NCBI GenBank assembly: GCA_028700325.1 | Contig: JAQVSV010000002.1 | Coordinates: 1 to 64,000 of the forward strand | Direction of reading: 5' to 3' | Length of the DNA stretch: 64,000 bases | Origin: Elusimicrobiaceae bacterium | GTDB lineage: Bacteria; Elusimicrobiota; Elusimicrobia; Elusimicrobiales; Elusimicrobiaceae | Shown here: piece by piece, positions 1 through 7,329 of the stretch | Layout: each line of letters opens with the position of its first letter | Numbering within the stretch: the first letter of the stretch is position 1 | Translations under genes and position numbers: made by a program | The notes under the pieces: generated by a model | Told to the model about the DNA's origin: nothing | What the model saw: the letters and a program-made list of their open reading frames with translations, nothing else | Database searches by the model: none

Positions 1-870
1 CCACCCTCTCTGCGAGTTCATGGCCGCGCCTGTCATCGTGTCGAACCCGAACATGGCGGTATATGTTTTGTATTCCATATTGTCCTGATAGACCGCGTTG
101 CCGTAAACTATTTCGCCTCTTGACGCACTGTACAGTTCGGCGTTCACCTGAACCGGCAGCGCGTATTCGTTATAGCCGAGCCCCCAGTACATCCCGTTTG
201 AACCGCCCTTCATCCAGTACAGCAGGTCAATATTGGTGTATTTATTGTCGAATTTCGTGCTGCCGGGCTGGCCGGCTACAGCCGGGCCGGTCCAATAGGC
301 GGTGCCGCGCAGTCTTCCGTTCTGCACGCGCAGTATGAATCTTTTGTAGCCGAGAAAACCCATGAACCTGTTGAGCTTGCCGATGACGTTGTTTTCCACA
401 TCCGCGCTGATGCCCAGCTTAAGCCCGGTTTTGTTGTGCCAGATGCTGCCTTCGTAGGTGGTGAGCGCTGTCGCGTCGAAATCCACGGAGAGATAATCTT
501 CGTAGGAAACGAACTGGCCGGTTTTCCACTGGTTGTTCGGCACGATGCTGAAGCCAGCCAGCGTTTCAACGGACGGAGCTTTGTATTCGTCCGCCGGGTT
601 CTGCCATAATGAAGCCTGCGCGGCGGAAGCGCCGGCCTGCTCCGGGGCCGTTACCGCCGGCTCGGGTTCTGCTGCCGCGGGTTGCTCCGGCCCGGCGGCA
701 GGGGTTGTTTGACCGGGTGGGGTTTCCGCGGCTGGCTGTTGCGGTGCGGATTGTGTTACGGGTTCCGATATCCGCTGTCTGAGCTTTGTCCGGCCGGCTG
801 TTTCTTCGGCTTTCAACAGCATGCCGGGACTGATTGAAACGAGTAATGCAACAGCCAGAAGCTTTTTCAT
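1..870 (-). CDS. Secreted outer-membrane-type protein, C-terminus cut by window edge
   Basis: The reading frame opens at an ATG at 868-870, four bases after a GGAGGG ribosome site, and stays open to base 1, so the C-terminus is missing. The start MKKLLAVALLVSISPG is a signal peptide. A Pro/Ala/Glu/Gln-rich linker (about residues 25-85) follows, then about 200 residues of alternating aromatic/polar strands (FVSYEDYLSVDFDA, GIWHNKTG-like, YWGLGYNEYALP), as in outer-membrane beta-barrels. I do not recognise a named family. Function unknown; a surface or porin-like protein is inferred from composition alone. Confidence 0.7.
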   Translation of the reverse strand, partial: MKKLLAVALLVSISPGMLLKAEETAGRTKLRQRISEPVTQSAPQQPAAETPPGQTTPAAGPEQPAAAEPEPAVTAPEQAGASAAQASLWQNPADEYKAPSVETLAGFSIVPNNQWKTGQFVSYEDYLSVDFDATALTTYEGSIWHNKTGLKLGISADVENNVIGKLNRFMGFLGYKRFILRVQNGRLRGTAYWTGPAVAGQPGSTKFDNKYTNIDLLYWMKGGSNGMYWGLGYNEYALPVQVNAELYSASRGEIVYGNAVYQDNMEYKTYTAMFGFDTMTGAAMNSQRGW

Positions 871-972
871 CTTACCCTCCGTCCAGCTCATAATTTCATT
901 ATATCAAATATAGCCCGCTATAGCCCGCATCCATAGCCCGCATCCGGCTCATATGCGGGCGCGCGCGGAAAC

Positions 973-981
973 TGGTAAAAT
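973..981 (+). promoter_or_regulatory. Extended -10 (TGG-TAAAAT) five bases before arfB
   Basis: TGG followed by TAAAAT at 976-981, with the arfB ATG at 987. This spacing would put the transcription start at or next to the A of the start codon. No Shine-Dalgarno is present, so a leaderless transcript is inferred. Confidence 0.45.
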
Positions 982-986
982 CAGGC

Positions 987-1394
987 ATGGAAAACGCGGA
1001 ATTGTTTTTGGTTCCCGGCACTTTTGAGGAAAAATTCGTCAGGAGCGCGGGGCACGGCGGGCAGAACGTCAATAAGGTGTCCACCGCGGTGCAGCTGCGT
1101 TTTTTCGCGGGCCGGGCGGGTTTTGCGCCGGCTGCGCTGGCGCGGCTTGGAAAACTGGCGGGCGCCAGGCTGACGGCTGAAGGCGATATCCTTATTGTCG
1201 CGGGCGAGTACCGCACCCAGCAGCAGAACAGGCTTGCCGCGCGCGCCCGCCTGCTTGACCTTATAGCCCGCGCCCTGCGCGTGCCCGTGCGGCGAAAGCC
1301 TACCCGGCCGACACGCGCGTCGAAAGCGCGCCGGCTCGACGCGAAAAAACGCCGCTCCGCCGTCAAGCAGTTGCGGCGCGGGAAAGATTTTTGA
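987..1394 (+). CDS. arfB: ArfB/YaeJ-type ribosome-rescue peptidyl-tRNA hydrolase
   Basis: This 135-residue protein has the class I release-factor catalytic loop GHGGQNVNK at about residues 24-32, including the GGQ that hydrolyses peptidyl-tRNA. Its C-terminal tail (about 100-135) is rich in Arg and Lys, as in ArfB/ICT1, where the tail enters the empty mRNA channel of stalled ribosomes. The length matches ArfB and is far too short for RF1/RF2. It is a single gene, convergent with the peptide transporter (7 bp between stops), and has no visible ribosome site. ArfB function is well established for this architecture. Confidence 0.92.
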   Translation: MENAELFLVPGTFEEKFVRSAGHGGQNVNKVSTAVQLRFFAGRAGFAPAALARLGKLAGARLTAEGDILIVAGEYRTQQQNRLAARARLLDLIARALRVPVRRKPTRPTRASKARRLDAKKRRSAVKQLRRGKDF

Positions 1395-1401
1395 GGCGTT
1401 G

Positions 1402-2289
1402 TCAGTATTGTTTCGGATCGGCGATATCGCGGAACGCGTCGCCCAGCAGGTTCCAGCCCAGCACGAACAGGAAAATCGCGCCGCCCGGCACCGTGACCGT
1501 GTACCAGTAGGCGAACGGATTGCCGGCGGTTCCCAGAATCCAGTTGCGTGACATTGCGATGAGCTGCCCCCAGTCGGCATAGCCGACCGGAGAGCCCAGC
1601 CCCAGAAAACTCAGGGCGGCTGCGGTAAGCACCACCGCACCGGTGTCGAGGCTCGCCACAATCACCACCGGATAAATCGAGTTCGGCAGGATATGGCGGA
1701 AGAAAATCCTGCCGTGCCCCGCGCCCAGCGCTTTCGCGGCGGTCACGAAATCGCGCTGTTTTATGCTCATCACGTCCCCGCGCACGAGCCGCGCATAGGC
1801 GGGCCAGGAAACAGCCGCCAGCGCGATCATCACCTTATACAGTCCCGGCCCCAGCATCGCCACTATCACCACCGCCAGCACTATGGACGGAAACGACAGT
1901 ACTATATCGGTTATCCGCATAAGCGCCTCGTCGGTTTTTCCGCCGGCGTAGCCTGCCAGCCCGCCCAGCAGTATCCCGATAAAAGCCGAAACCGCCACCA
2001 CGCTTGCTCCCGTTTTAAACGCGGTGCGGCAGCCCCACACGATGCCGTGAAAAATATCGTACTGCTGTTCAGCCGTGCCGAAGATATGCTGTGCGGAGGG
2101 CGGCGCCGGTTCCGGCGAGTAGCCGGACTGTGGCATCAGATACGGGTCTGCTCCGCGTTCCGCCGGCGCGAGCAGTGGCGCGAACGCCGCGGTGAGTGTG
2201 AACAGCGCTATGATAGCCGCGCCGGCAAGCGAAACCTTGCTGGCTTTGATTTTGCGCCAGGTGCGCAGATTGAATATTTTGGCCGCCAT
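1402..2289 (-). CDS. dppC: Peptide ABC transporter permease, DppC/OppC family
   Basis: The protein is 295 residues long. The N-terminal membrane helix (about 20-42) is preceded by a basic stretch, as in OppC_N domains. A periplasmic loop follows, then the five-helix permease core with an EAA-like coupling segment near HILPNSIYPVVIVAS (about 190-205). It begins one base after the dppB stop and ends the minus-strand operon dppD-dppF-small protein-peptidase-dppB-dppC. Together with DppB it should form the inner-membrane channel for di- or oligopeptides, or another DPP-family substrate such as nickel or a glycoside. The exact substrate cannot be read from sequence. Confidence 0.9.
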   Translation of the reverse strand: MAAKIFNLRTWRKIKASKVSLAGAAIIALFTLTAAFAPLLAPAERGADPYLMPQSGYSPEPAPPSAQHIFGTAEQQYDIFHGIVWGCRTAFKTGASVVAVSAFIGILLGGLAGYAGGKTDEALMRITDIVLSFPSIVLAVVIVAMLGPGLYKVMIALAAVSWPAYARLVRGDVMSIKQRDFVTAAKALGAGHGRIFFRHILPNSIYPVVIVASLDTGAVVLTAAALSFLGLGSPVGYADWGQLIAMSRNWILGTAGNPFAYWYTVTVPGGAIFLFVLGWNLLGDAFRDIADPKQY

Positions 2290-2290
2290 G

Positions 2291-3316
2291 TTACCGGTAC
2301 CTTATGCGCGGGTCGGCCCACGCATAGGCTATGTCAGCCAGCAGATTGCCCGTCACAAACAGCAGCGAGGTCATCAGCGCAAAGCCCAGCACGCCCGGTA
2401 TGTCGAGCTGCTGCGCCGCCGTCACTCCCCAGCGGCCTATGCCGGGAAAAGCGAAAACTGTTTCTATGATCACCACTCCGCCCAGCAGTTTCACAAACTG
2501 AAGGCTGGCCACGGTGATTACCGGTATCAGCGCATTTTTGCCCGCGTGCACATATCGCACGCGCCATTCCGGCAGGCCTTTGGCGCGCGCCGTGCGGACA
2601 TAATCCTTGCCCAGCTCCTCCAGCATCGATGACCGCATCACCCGGATCATCAGTGCCGCGCTTCCTATGCATAAAGCGAAAGCTGGCAGCACGAGATGTT
2701 TCAGCGCGTCCAGAAAAACCGTCATGTTCCGGTTTAACAGCGCGTCTATGGTCAGCAGTCCGGTATGGCGCGTGAAGCCGCCCGCGCTGATGAGATAATC
2801 GGTTTCCAGCGAATATCTGCCCGGCTCGAACCAGCCGAGCTTGCCGTAGAAAAACATCAGCAGCAGCAGCCCCAGCACGAAAATCGGCAGGGAATAGGAA
2901 GTGATTGAGCCGGCGCGTATGAGATGGTCGGCCCACCTGTCTTTTTTCACGGCCGACAAAGTGCCCAGCCAGATCCCCAGCAGCAGCACCGGCGCCATTG
3001 TGGCGACGGACAGCTCAAGCGTGGCCGGCAGGTACGCTTTTATCGCTTCGGTTACCGGCATGTTCGCGGTTTCCGAATAGCCCAGTTCGCCGCGCGCCAG
3101 CATTCCCAGCCAGCGCCCGTACTGCACCAGAACGGGATCGTTCAGCCCGCGCGTTTTGATTATTTCGGCAAGCGAGTCGAGCTGGCGCGGGTCTTTCACA
3201 TAAAGCGACGCGCGCATCTCCGGCGACAGGAGCTGCGTAAGCGCAAACAGCAGCAGCGTGACACCCGCCACCACAAGCGGCAGCGCGGCCAGCCGCCGGA
3301 GAATGAACGCGCGCAT
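2291..3316 (-). CDS. dppB: Peptide ABC transporter permease, DppB/OppB family
   Basis: The protein is 341 residues long. It begins with the typical OppB N-terminus (RAFILRRLAALPLVVAG, first helix about 5-28), then a periplasmic region (about 35-100) and the BPD permease core with helices near 100-125, 140-165, 205-225, 255-280 and 300-325. The coupling segment is near HAGKNALIPVITVAS (about 253-268). It lies 6 bp from the end of the upstream peptidase gene and is followed directly by dppC. It is the partner permease of DppC and is likely energised by the two ATPases encoded upstream. Confidence 0.9.
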   Translation of the reverse strand: MRAFILRRLAALPLVVAGVTLLLFALTQLLSPEMRASLYVKDPRQLDSLAEIIKTRGLNDPVLVQYGRWLGMLARGELGYSETANMPVTEAIKAYLPATLELSVATMAPVLLLGIWLGTLSAVKKDRWADHLIRAGSITSYSLPIFVLGLLLLMFFYGKLGWFEPGRYSLETDYLISAGGFTRHTGLLTIDALLNRNMTVFLDALKHLVLPAFALCIGSAALMIRVMRSSMLEELGKDYVRTARAKGLPEWRVRYVHAGKNALIPVITVASLQFVKLLGGVVIIETVFAFPGIGRWGVTAAQQLDIPGVLGFALMTSLLFVTGNLLADIAYAWADPRIRYR

Positions 3317-3322
3317 AAACGG

Positions 3323-4471
3323 TTATTCCACCCGGTCCACGACAACCTGAAGCGCGACTTTCGCGCAGTCGGTCATCGCCCTGATATCAAGGTATTCCTC
3401 CAGGCTGTGCGCTTTTCCCATGCCGCACCCGATGTCCAGAGCCTTGATGCCGTGCCCGAAATAGACGTTGGAATCTGCTCCGCCGCCCGACGCAACCGGT
3501 TTTATCTTCACTCCCGCTTTCGCGCCCGCGGCGATTATGGTTTTGACGCAGGCATCCGTCGCCGGCACGTCAAGGTTCGGATATTCCCGCGTGATCTGCA
3601 GGTCCAGCTGCGCTTGATGCAGCTTGCCGCGCACCTTGAGCCGGGCGCGTTTGACGGCTTTTTCAAGACAGGCGCGCATGTGCTTCGTCTGCCTGTCGAG
3701 TTTTTTGATATTGTGGCTGCGCGCTTCCCCCAGCAGATGCACTTCGCCGGGCACGATGTTGCGGGCGTTGCCGCCGCTTATCACGCCGATATTGGCGGTG
3801 GTCTCAAAATCTATCCGGCCCAGTTTCATGGCGTGGATCGCTTCGGCCGCGACCTTGATCGCGCTGATGCCTTCCTCCGGCAGCATCCCGGCGTGCGCGG
3901 CGAGCCCTCTGATGGCCGCTTTCACCATGCAGGTGGACGGCGCTTTGACGGTGATGGTTTCCGGGGTTTCGCTGTCGAGCACGAGCCCCTCTTTGGCGGT
4001 CAGCAGCGAATAGTCGAGGTTTTTGGAGCCCAGCAGGCCGATTTCTTCCGACACGGTAAACGCGATTTCGAGCGGCGGGTGCGGCAGCCTGTTTTCCTTT
4101 AATACCCGCAGCACTTCCAGAATGGCGGTGATGCCGCTTTTGCAGTCCGCGCCGAGAATGGTGGTTCCGTCGGAGGTGACGGTCGTCCTGCCGATTTTCG
4201 GTTTCACCCCTTTGCCGGGTTTCACCGTGTCCATATGCGACGAAAGAAGAAACGCCGGTTTTTTGACTGTGCCGGGGAATCTGGCGATCAGGTTGCCGCA
4301 GTTGCCGCCGGTTTTTTTGTGGGCGTTATCGAAAACCGTTTTCGCGCCGAGTTTTTTCAGTTCTTTTTCCAGCCTGAGCGCGATGTTTTTTTCAGCCAGC
4401 GATTCCGAATCAATCTTCACCAGCTCCACAAAAGTGTCCAGCATCCGTTTCTCGTTGATTTTTGAGTGCAT
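3323..4471 (-). CDS. M20-family zinc aminopeptidase, PepT-like
   Basis: I start this 382-residue protein at 4471 (MHSKINEKRM), where AGGAGAGG lies just upstream; a longer open frame reaches 4882 but overlaps dppF and lacks such a site. M20 metal ligands are visible: SSHMDTVKPGKG (His), LGADCKSGI (bridging Asp) and VSEEIGLLG (catalytic Glu-Glu). The late motif SGGGADSNVYF also fits the peptidase T-like M20B group. No signal peptide is seen, so it is probably cytosolic. Placed inside the peptide-transporter operon, it probably trims imported peptides. Tripeptidase specificity is inferred. Confidence 0.88.
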   Translation of the reverse strand: MHSKINEKRMLDTFVELVKIDSESLAEKNIALRLEKELKKLGAKTVFDNAHKKTGGNCGNLIARFPGTVKKPAFLLSSHMDTVKPGKGVKPKIGRTTVTSDGTTILGADCKSGITAILEVLRVLKENRLPHPPLEIAFTVSEEIGLLGSKNLDYSLLTAKEGLVLDSETPETITVKAPSTCMVKAAIRGLAAHAGMLPEEGISAIKVAAEAIHAMKLGRIDFETTANIGVISGGNARNIVPGEVHLLGEARSHNIKKLDRQTKHMRACLEKAVKRARLKVRGKLHQAQLDLQITREYPNLDVPATDACVKTIIAAGAKAGVKIKPVASGGGADSNVYFGHGIKALDIGCGMGKAHSLEEYLDIRAMTDCAKVALQVVVDRVE

Positions 4472-4527
4472 TGTGTTCCTCTCCTTTTGCCTGACCGCTT
4501 GCCTGACCGCGGTTTCCCGCAAATAAG

Positions 4528-4722
4528 CTACATCGTCTGAAGCACGCGGCCGGGTTTCGGTTTCTGCGGCGGAGTCTTCCCGCCCGCCGCTTTTTCCATC
4601 CGGTTCATCGCGCCCCAGACCGACAGCAGAAAATATGCCAGCATGGCCGCGCATAAACCCGCCCCCGCATATTTCGCGCAGGACAGTAAAAATTTTACTT
4701 TTTTTGCGGGCCTGCCGTTCAT
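4528..4722 (-). CDS. Small single-pass membrane protein of the peptide-transporter operon
   Basis: This 64-residue protein has one predicted membrane helix (about residues 13-35, CAKYAGAGLCAAMLAYFLLS). The short N-terminus is basic and the tail is Lys/Pro-rich. Its ATG overlaps the dppF stop by 4 bp, which argues for translational coupling and a real gene. I do not recognise the family. By position it could be an accessory subunit of the transporter, but nothing in the sequence proves this. Confidence 0.55.
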   Translation of the reverse strand: MNGRPAKKVKFLLSCAKYAGAGLCAAMLAYFLLSVWGAMNRMEKAAGGKTPPQKPKPGRVLQTM

Positions 4723-5513
4723 GTCCGTTCGCAGGGATGGCGCGGAACCGCCGCCAGCAGTGTTTTAGTGTAAGGATGCCGGGGCGCGCCGAGCAGCTGC
4801 GAGGCGGGGCCCGTTTCCACCGCGCGGCCCTCGTGCATGACCGTGATCCGGTCGCACAGGAACCGCATAACCGAAAGATCATGCGACACGAACAGGTAAC
4901 TTAGCCCGAATTCCGCGCGCAGATCCTTCAGCAGATTCAAAATCTGCGCCTGGATGGAAACGTCAAGCGCGGAAACGCATTCGTCCGCCACTATCAGGCG
5001 GGGATTCAGCGCGAGCGCGCGGGCTACCCCGATCCGCTGACGCTGTCCGCCGGAAAACTCGTGCGGATACCGGTCCAGGAACGAAGCGCTCAGTCCCGTT
5101 TTGTCCATCAGCGCGATTACGGTTTCAAGACGTTGCGCGCGGTCGCCGGTGGAGTGTATCACGAGCGGTTCCTCTATCAGCTCGCGCACCGTCATGCGCG
5201 GGTCGAGGCTGGACTGGGGATCCTGAAAAATTATCTGCGCCTGTTTTCTGAACGCCTTGAGCGCGCCGCCCGACAGCGCCGTTATGTCGCGGCCGTCGAA
5301 AAAAACCGACCCGGAGTCCGCGTCTTCCAGCCTTAAAAGCAGTTTCGCCAGAGTCGTTTTCCCGCAGCCCGATTCGCCCGCTATGCCGTGCGCCTCACCG
5401 GGGTTGACCGTCAAAGAAACATCATCCACCGCGCGCACCTGCTTCACGCCGGAAAACGCGGTTTTCATGCGGTAGGTCCTGACGAGGTTTTTAGCCTCCA
5501 GCAGCGCGGTCAC
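4719..5513 (-). CDS. dppF: Peptide ABC transporter ATP-binding protein, DppF/OppF family
   Basis: The protein has 264 residues. Walker A is GESGCGKTTLAKLLL (about 47-61), the signature is FSGGQRQRIGVARAL (about 154-168), Walker B is LIVADECVSALD, and the H-loop is FVSHDLSV. It lacks most of the C-terminal oligopeptide (HPY) extension and stops just after PRHPYTKTLLAAVP, so it is shorter than typical DppF. Its start overlaps the dppD stop by 4 bp. It is one of two cytoplasmic ATPases that should power the DppB-DppC permease. Confidence 0.92.
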   Translation of the reverse strand: MTALLEAKNLVRTYRMKTAFSGVKQVRAVDDVSLTVNPGEAHGIAGESGCGKTTLAKLLLRLEDADSGSVFFDGRDITALSGGALKAFRKQAQIIFQDPQSSLDPRMTVRELIEEPLVIHSTGDRAQRLETVIALMDKTGLSASFLDRYPHEFSGGQRQRIGVARALALNPRLIVADECVSALDVSIQAQILNLLKDLRAEFGLSYLFVSHDLSVMRFLCDRITVMHEGRAVETGPASQLLGAPRHPYTKTLLAAVPRHPCERT

Positions 5514-6493
5514 GGCGCGGCCTTCCCGCCGCTGTAGAGGTGGCAGGCGCAGGCGGAACCGTCTTCAAAAACCGTTTCGGCGGGCTGCACGGTTTTGCAC
5601 GGCCAGAACGCCCGGGGACAGCGCGGCGAGAATACGCACCCGGAGATTTTTTCATAAGGCGCGGGCGGCGCGCCGGCAATCGCGCTCAGCCGGTCGGGGT
5701 TGCCTTTAAGCGACGGTAGGGACCGCAGCAGGCCCCTGGTATAGGGATGGCGCGGCGCGGCTAACAGCTCCGCGGTTTTCGCGCGTTCCATAACCCGGCC
5801 GCCGTACAGCACGGTCACGCGGTCGGCGTTTTCAGCCACGATGCCGAGATTGTGGGTGATGAGCAGGACGGCGGCTTTGTATTTCAGCCTGAGCCCGGCG
5901 AGCAGTTTCAGAATCTGGGCCTGAATGGTCACGTCAAGCGCGGTGGTCGGCTCGTCGGCTATCAGCAGGTCGGGGTTGCAGGCGAGCGCGCACGCGATCA
6001 TCGCGCGCTGGCGCATTCCCCCGGAAAACTGGTGCGGATACTGGCCCGCGCGGTCGGCGGGGCTGTCTATTCCGGCGTCCGCCAGCAGTTCGATTGTCCG
6101 GCGGCGCGCTTCCTCCCGGTTTCTGGCGCGGTTGTGAACCAGCAGTGTTTCCTCGATTTGCGCGCCTACGGTGAACACCGGGTTGAGCGAGGTCATCGGA
6201 TCCTGAAAAATCATGGCGATCCTGTCGCCGCGCAGCCGGCGCAGTTTCTCCGGCTCCAGAGCCAGCAGGTTTGTGCCGTTGTATTTTACCGTTCCGGCCA
6301 CTATTTTCGCGGGCGGCGACTGAAGCAGCCCCATCACCGCCAGCGCCTGCACGGTTTTGCCGGAGCCCGATTCCCCCACCACCGCCATCGTTTCGCCCGG
6401 TTCCAGCGCGAGCGAAAAACCCTCCAGCGCGCGGTGCGCGCCGAGCTCCGTGCTGAAATCCACCGTAAGGCCGGTTATTTCAAGAAGCGCCAT
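5510..6493 (-). CDS. dppD: Peptide ABC transporter ATP-binding protein, DppD/OppD family
   Basis: The protein has 327 residues. Walker A is [16 protein letters not shown], the signature [15 protein letters not shown], Walker [13 protein letters not shown], and the H-loop LITHNLGI. Unlike DppF it has the full C-terminal oligopeptide domain, with the Cys-bearing pattern [18 protein letters not shown] and a later Cys, as in DppD-type subunits where these cysteines can hold an iron-sulfur cluster. It is the first gene of the operon. No clear ribosome site precedes the ATG, and a terminator-like hairpin ends only about 10 bp upstream. Confidence 0.92.
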   Translation of the reverse strand: MALLEITGLTVDFSTELGAHRALEGFSLALEPGETMAVVGESGSGKTVQALAVMGLLQSPPAKIVAGTVKYNGTNLLALEPEKLRRLRGDRIAMIFQDPMTSLNPVFTVGAQIEETLLVHNRARNREEARRRTIELLADAGIDSPADRAGQYPHQFSGGMRQRAMIACALACNPDLLIADEPTTALDVTIQAQILKLLAGLRLKYKAAVLLITHNLGIVAENADRVTVLYGGRVMERAKTAELLAAPRHPYTRGLLRSLPSLKGNPDRLSAIAGAPPAPYEKISGCVFSPRCPRAFWPCKTVQPAETVFEDGSACACHLYSGGKAAP

Positions 6494-6502
6494 AGCTTGC
6501 GC

Positions 6503-6536
6503 AATGGAAAAAACCGGTCATGCCGGGTTTTTCCAT
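6503..6536 (-). terminator. Hairpin terminator or attenuator between the RAM gene and dppD
   Basis: This is an inverted repeat, TGGAAAAA-CCGG-loop-CCGG-TTTTTTCCA, with the T-run following the GC stem on the minus strand. It lies 16 bp past the stop of the RAM-domain gene and about 10 bp before the dppD ATG. It should end RAM-gene transcripts, or act as an attenuator if the two genes are co-transcribed. Confidence 0.6.
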
Positions 6537-6551
6537 CAGTAAGAAAGCTTG

Positions 6552-6785
6552 TCAGATGGCGGTGGTTACAAGGCTTTCGGTGCTGTCCACTCCGGGTATG
6601 GCGCGGATCTGGTGCACGACGCAGTTCGACATGGTCTGCAAATCCTCCGACTCCATATCCAGCACCAGATCCCATCTGCCGAATACGGCTGACACATGGG
6701 CCACATCCTTAACCGCTTTTATGCGTTTGAGCACTTCATTCTCTTTGCCGGGTTTAAGTTTTACAAGCACAAGACCGCTGATCAT
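6552..6785 (-). CDS. Stand-alone RAM (Lrp/AsnC ligand-binding) domain protein
   Basis: This 77-residue protein matches the regulation-of-amino-acid-metabolism domain of Lrp/AsnC proteins: a beta strand SGLVLVKLKPGKE, a helix, HVSAVFGRWDLVLD, a helix, and IPGVDSTESLVTT at the end. The helix-turn-helix half of Lrp is absent, so it cannot bind DNA the usual way. Such proteins form ring oligomers that bind amino acids. A GGGAGG ribosome site and a TATAAT box lie upstream. It may sense amino acids for the neighbouring peptide transporter, but that is inference. Confidence 0.85.
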   Translation of the reverse strand: MISGLVLVKLKPGKENEVLKRIKAVKDVAHVSAVFGRWDLVLDMESEDLQTMSNCVVHQIRAIPGVDSTESLVTTAI

Positions 6786-6818
6786 TTTAAGGCCTCCCGT
6801 TTGCGGCTATTTTGAGTC

Positions 6819-6824
6819 ATTATA
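6819..6824 (-). promoter_or_regulatory. -10 box TATAAT for the RAM-domain gene
   Basis: A perfect TATAAT lies on the minus strand, 34 bp before the ATG at 6785, which leaves room for the GGGAGG site. No good -35 element is visible 17 bp further up. Confidence 0.4.
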
Positions 6825-6863
6825 CAAAATGCGGGAAAGCGAACAGCCCTGATTTATATTTAG

Positions 6864-6869
6864 TAAAAT
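6864..6869 (+). promoter_or_regulatory. -10-like TAAAAT just before dtd
   Basis: TAAAAT ends 10 bp before the dtd ATG (6880), and there is no Shine-Dalgarno between them. This places the expected transcription start within a few bases of the start codon. Confidence 0.35.
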
Positions 6870-6879
6870 ATCGGCATAT

Positions 6880-7326
6880 ATGCGAGCGCTGGTGCAAAGA
6901 GTGTCGGAAGCGAGCGTTACCCTGCCGGACGGCGAAACCCGTTGCGTGGGGCGCGGGCTGCTGGTGCTGCTCGGCGTCGGAGTGAACGACACGCCGGAGC
7001 AGGCCGTCTGGCTTGCCTCCAAAACGGCCAGACTGCGCATTTTCAGAAACGGGCTGGGGAAATTCGATCTGTCGGTTACGGATATAAAAGGCTCCGCGCT
7101 GGTAATTTCGCAATTCACTCTTTACGGCGATTGCGGCAAAGGCGCTCGCCCCGATTTTACCGCCGCCGCCCGGCCCGAAACGGCTGTTCCGCTTTATGAG
7201 CTATATGTTTCCGAACTGAAAAAATCCGGCATCGCCGTGCTTACCGGCGAGTTCGGCGCGGACATGAAGGTCGCGCTGGTCAACGACGGGCCGGTCACCG
7301 TGCTGCTGGAGAAGGAAAACGCTTAA
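6880..7326 (+). CDS. dtd: D-aminoacyl-tRNA deacylase
   Basis: This 148-residue protein has the standard DTD length. It begins MRALVQRVSEASV and contains the signature SQFTLYGD (about 77-84), the Gly-cisPro region PDFTAAARPE, and GEFGADMKVALVNDGPVT near the C-terminus. It removes D-amino acids, and misattached glycine, from tRNA in the cytosol. It is followed 3 bp later by the large membrane-anchored protein gene, suggesting co-transcription. No ribosome site precedes it. Confidence 0.96.
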   Translation: MRALVQRVSEASVTLPDGETRCVGRGLLVLLGVGVNDTPEQAVWLASKTARLRIFRNGLGKFDLSVTDIKGSALVISQFTLYGDCGKGARPDFTAAARPETAVPLYELYVSELKKSGIAVLTGEFGADMKVALVNDGPVTVLLEKENA

Positions 7327-7329
7327 CTA

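Noticed and set aside
2924-4102. 392-codon plus-strand frame
   Set aside because: Antisense shadow of dppB and the M20 peptidase; His/Arg-rich composition typical of such shadows.
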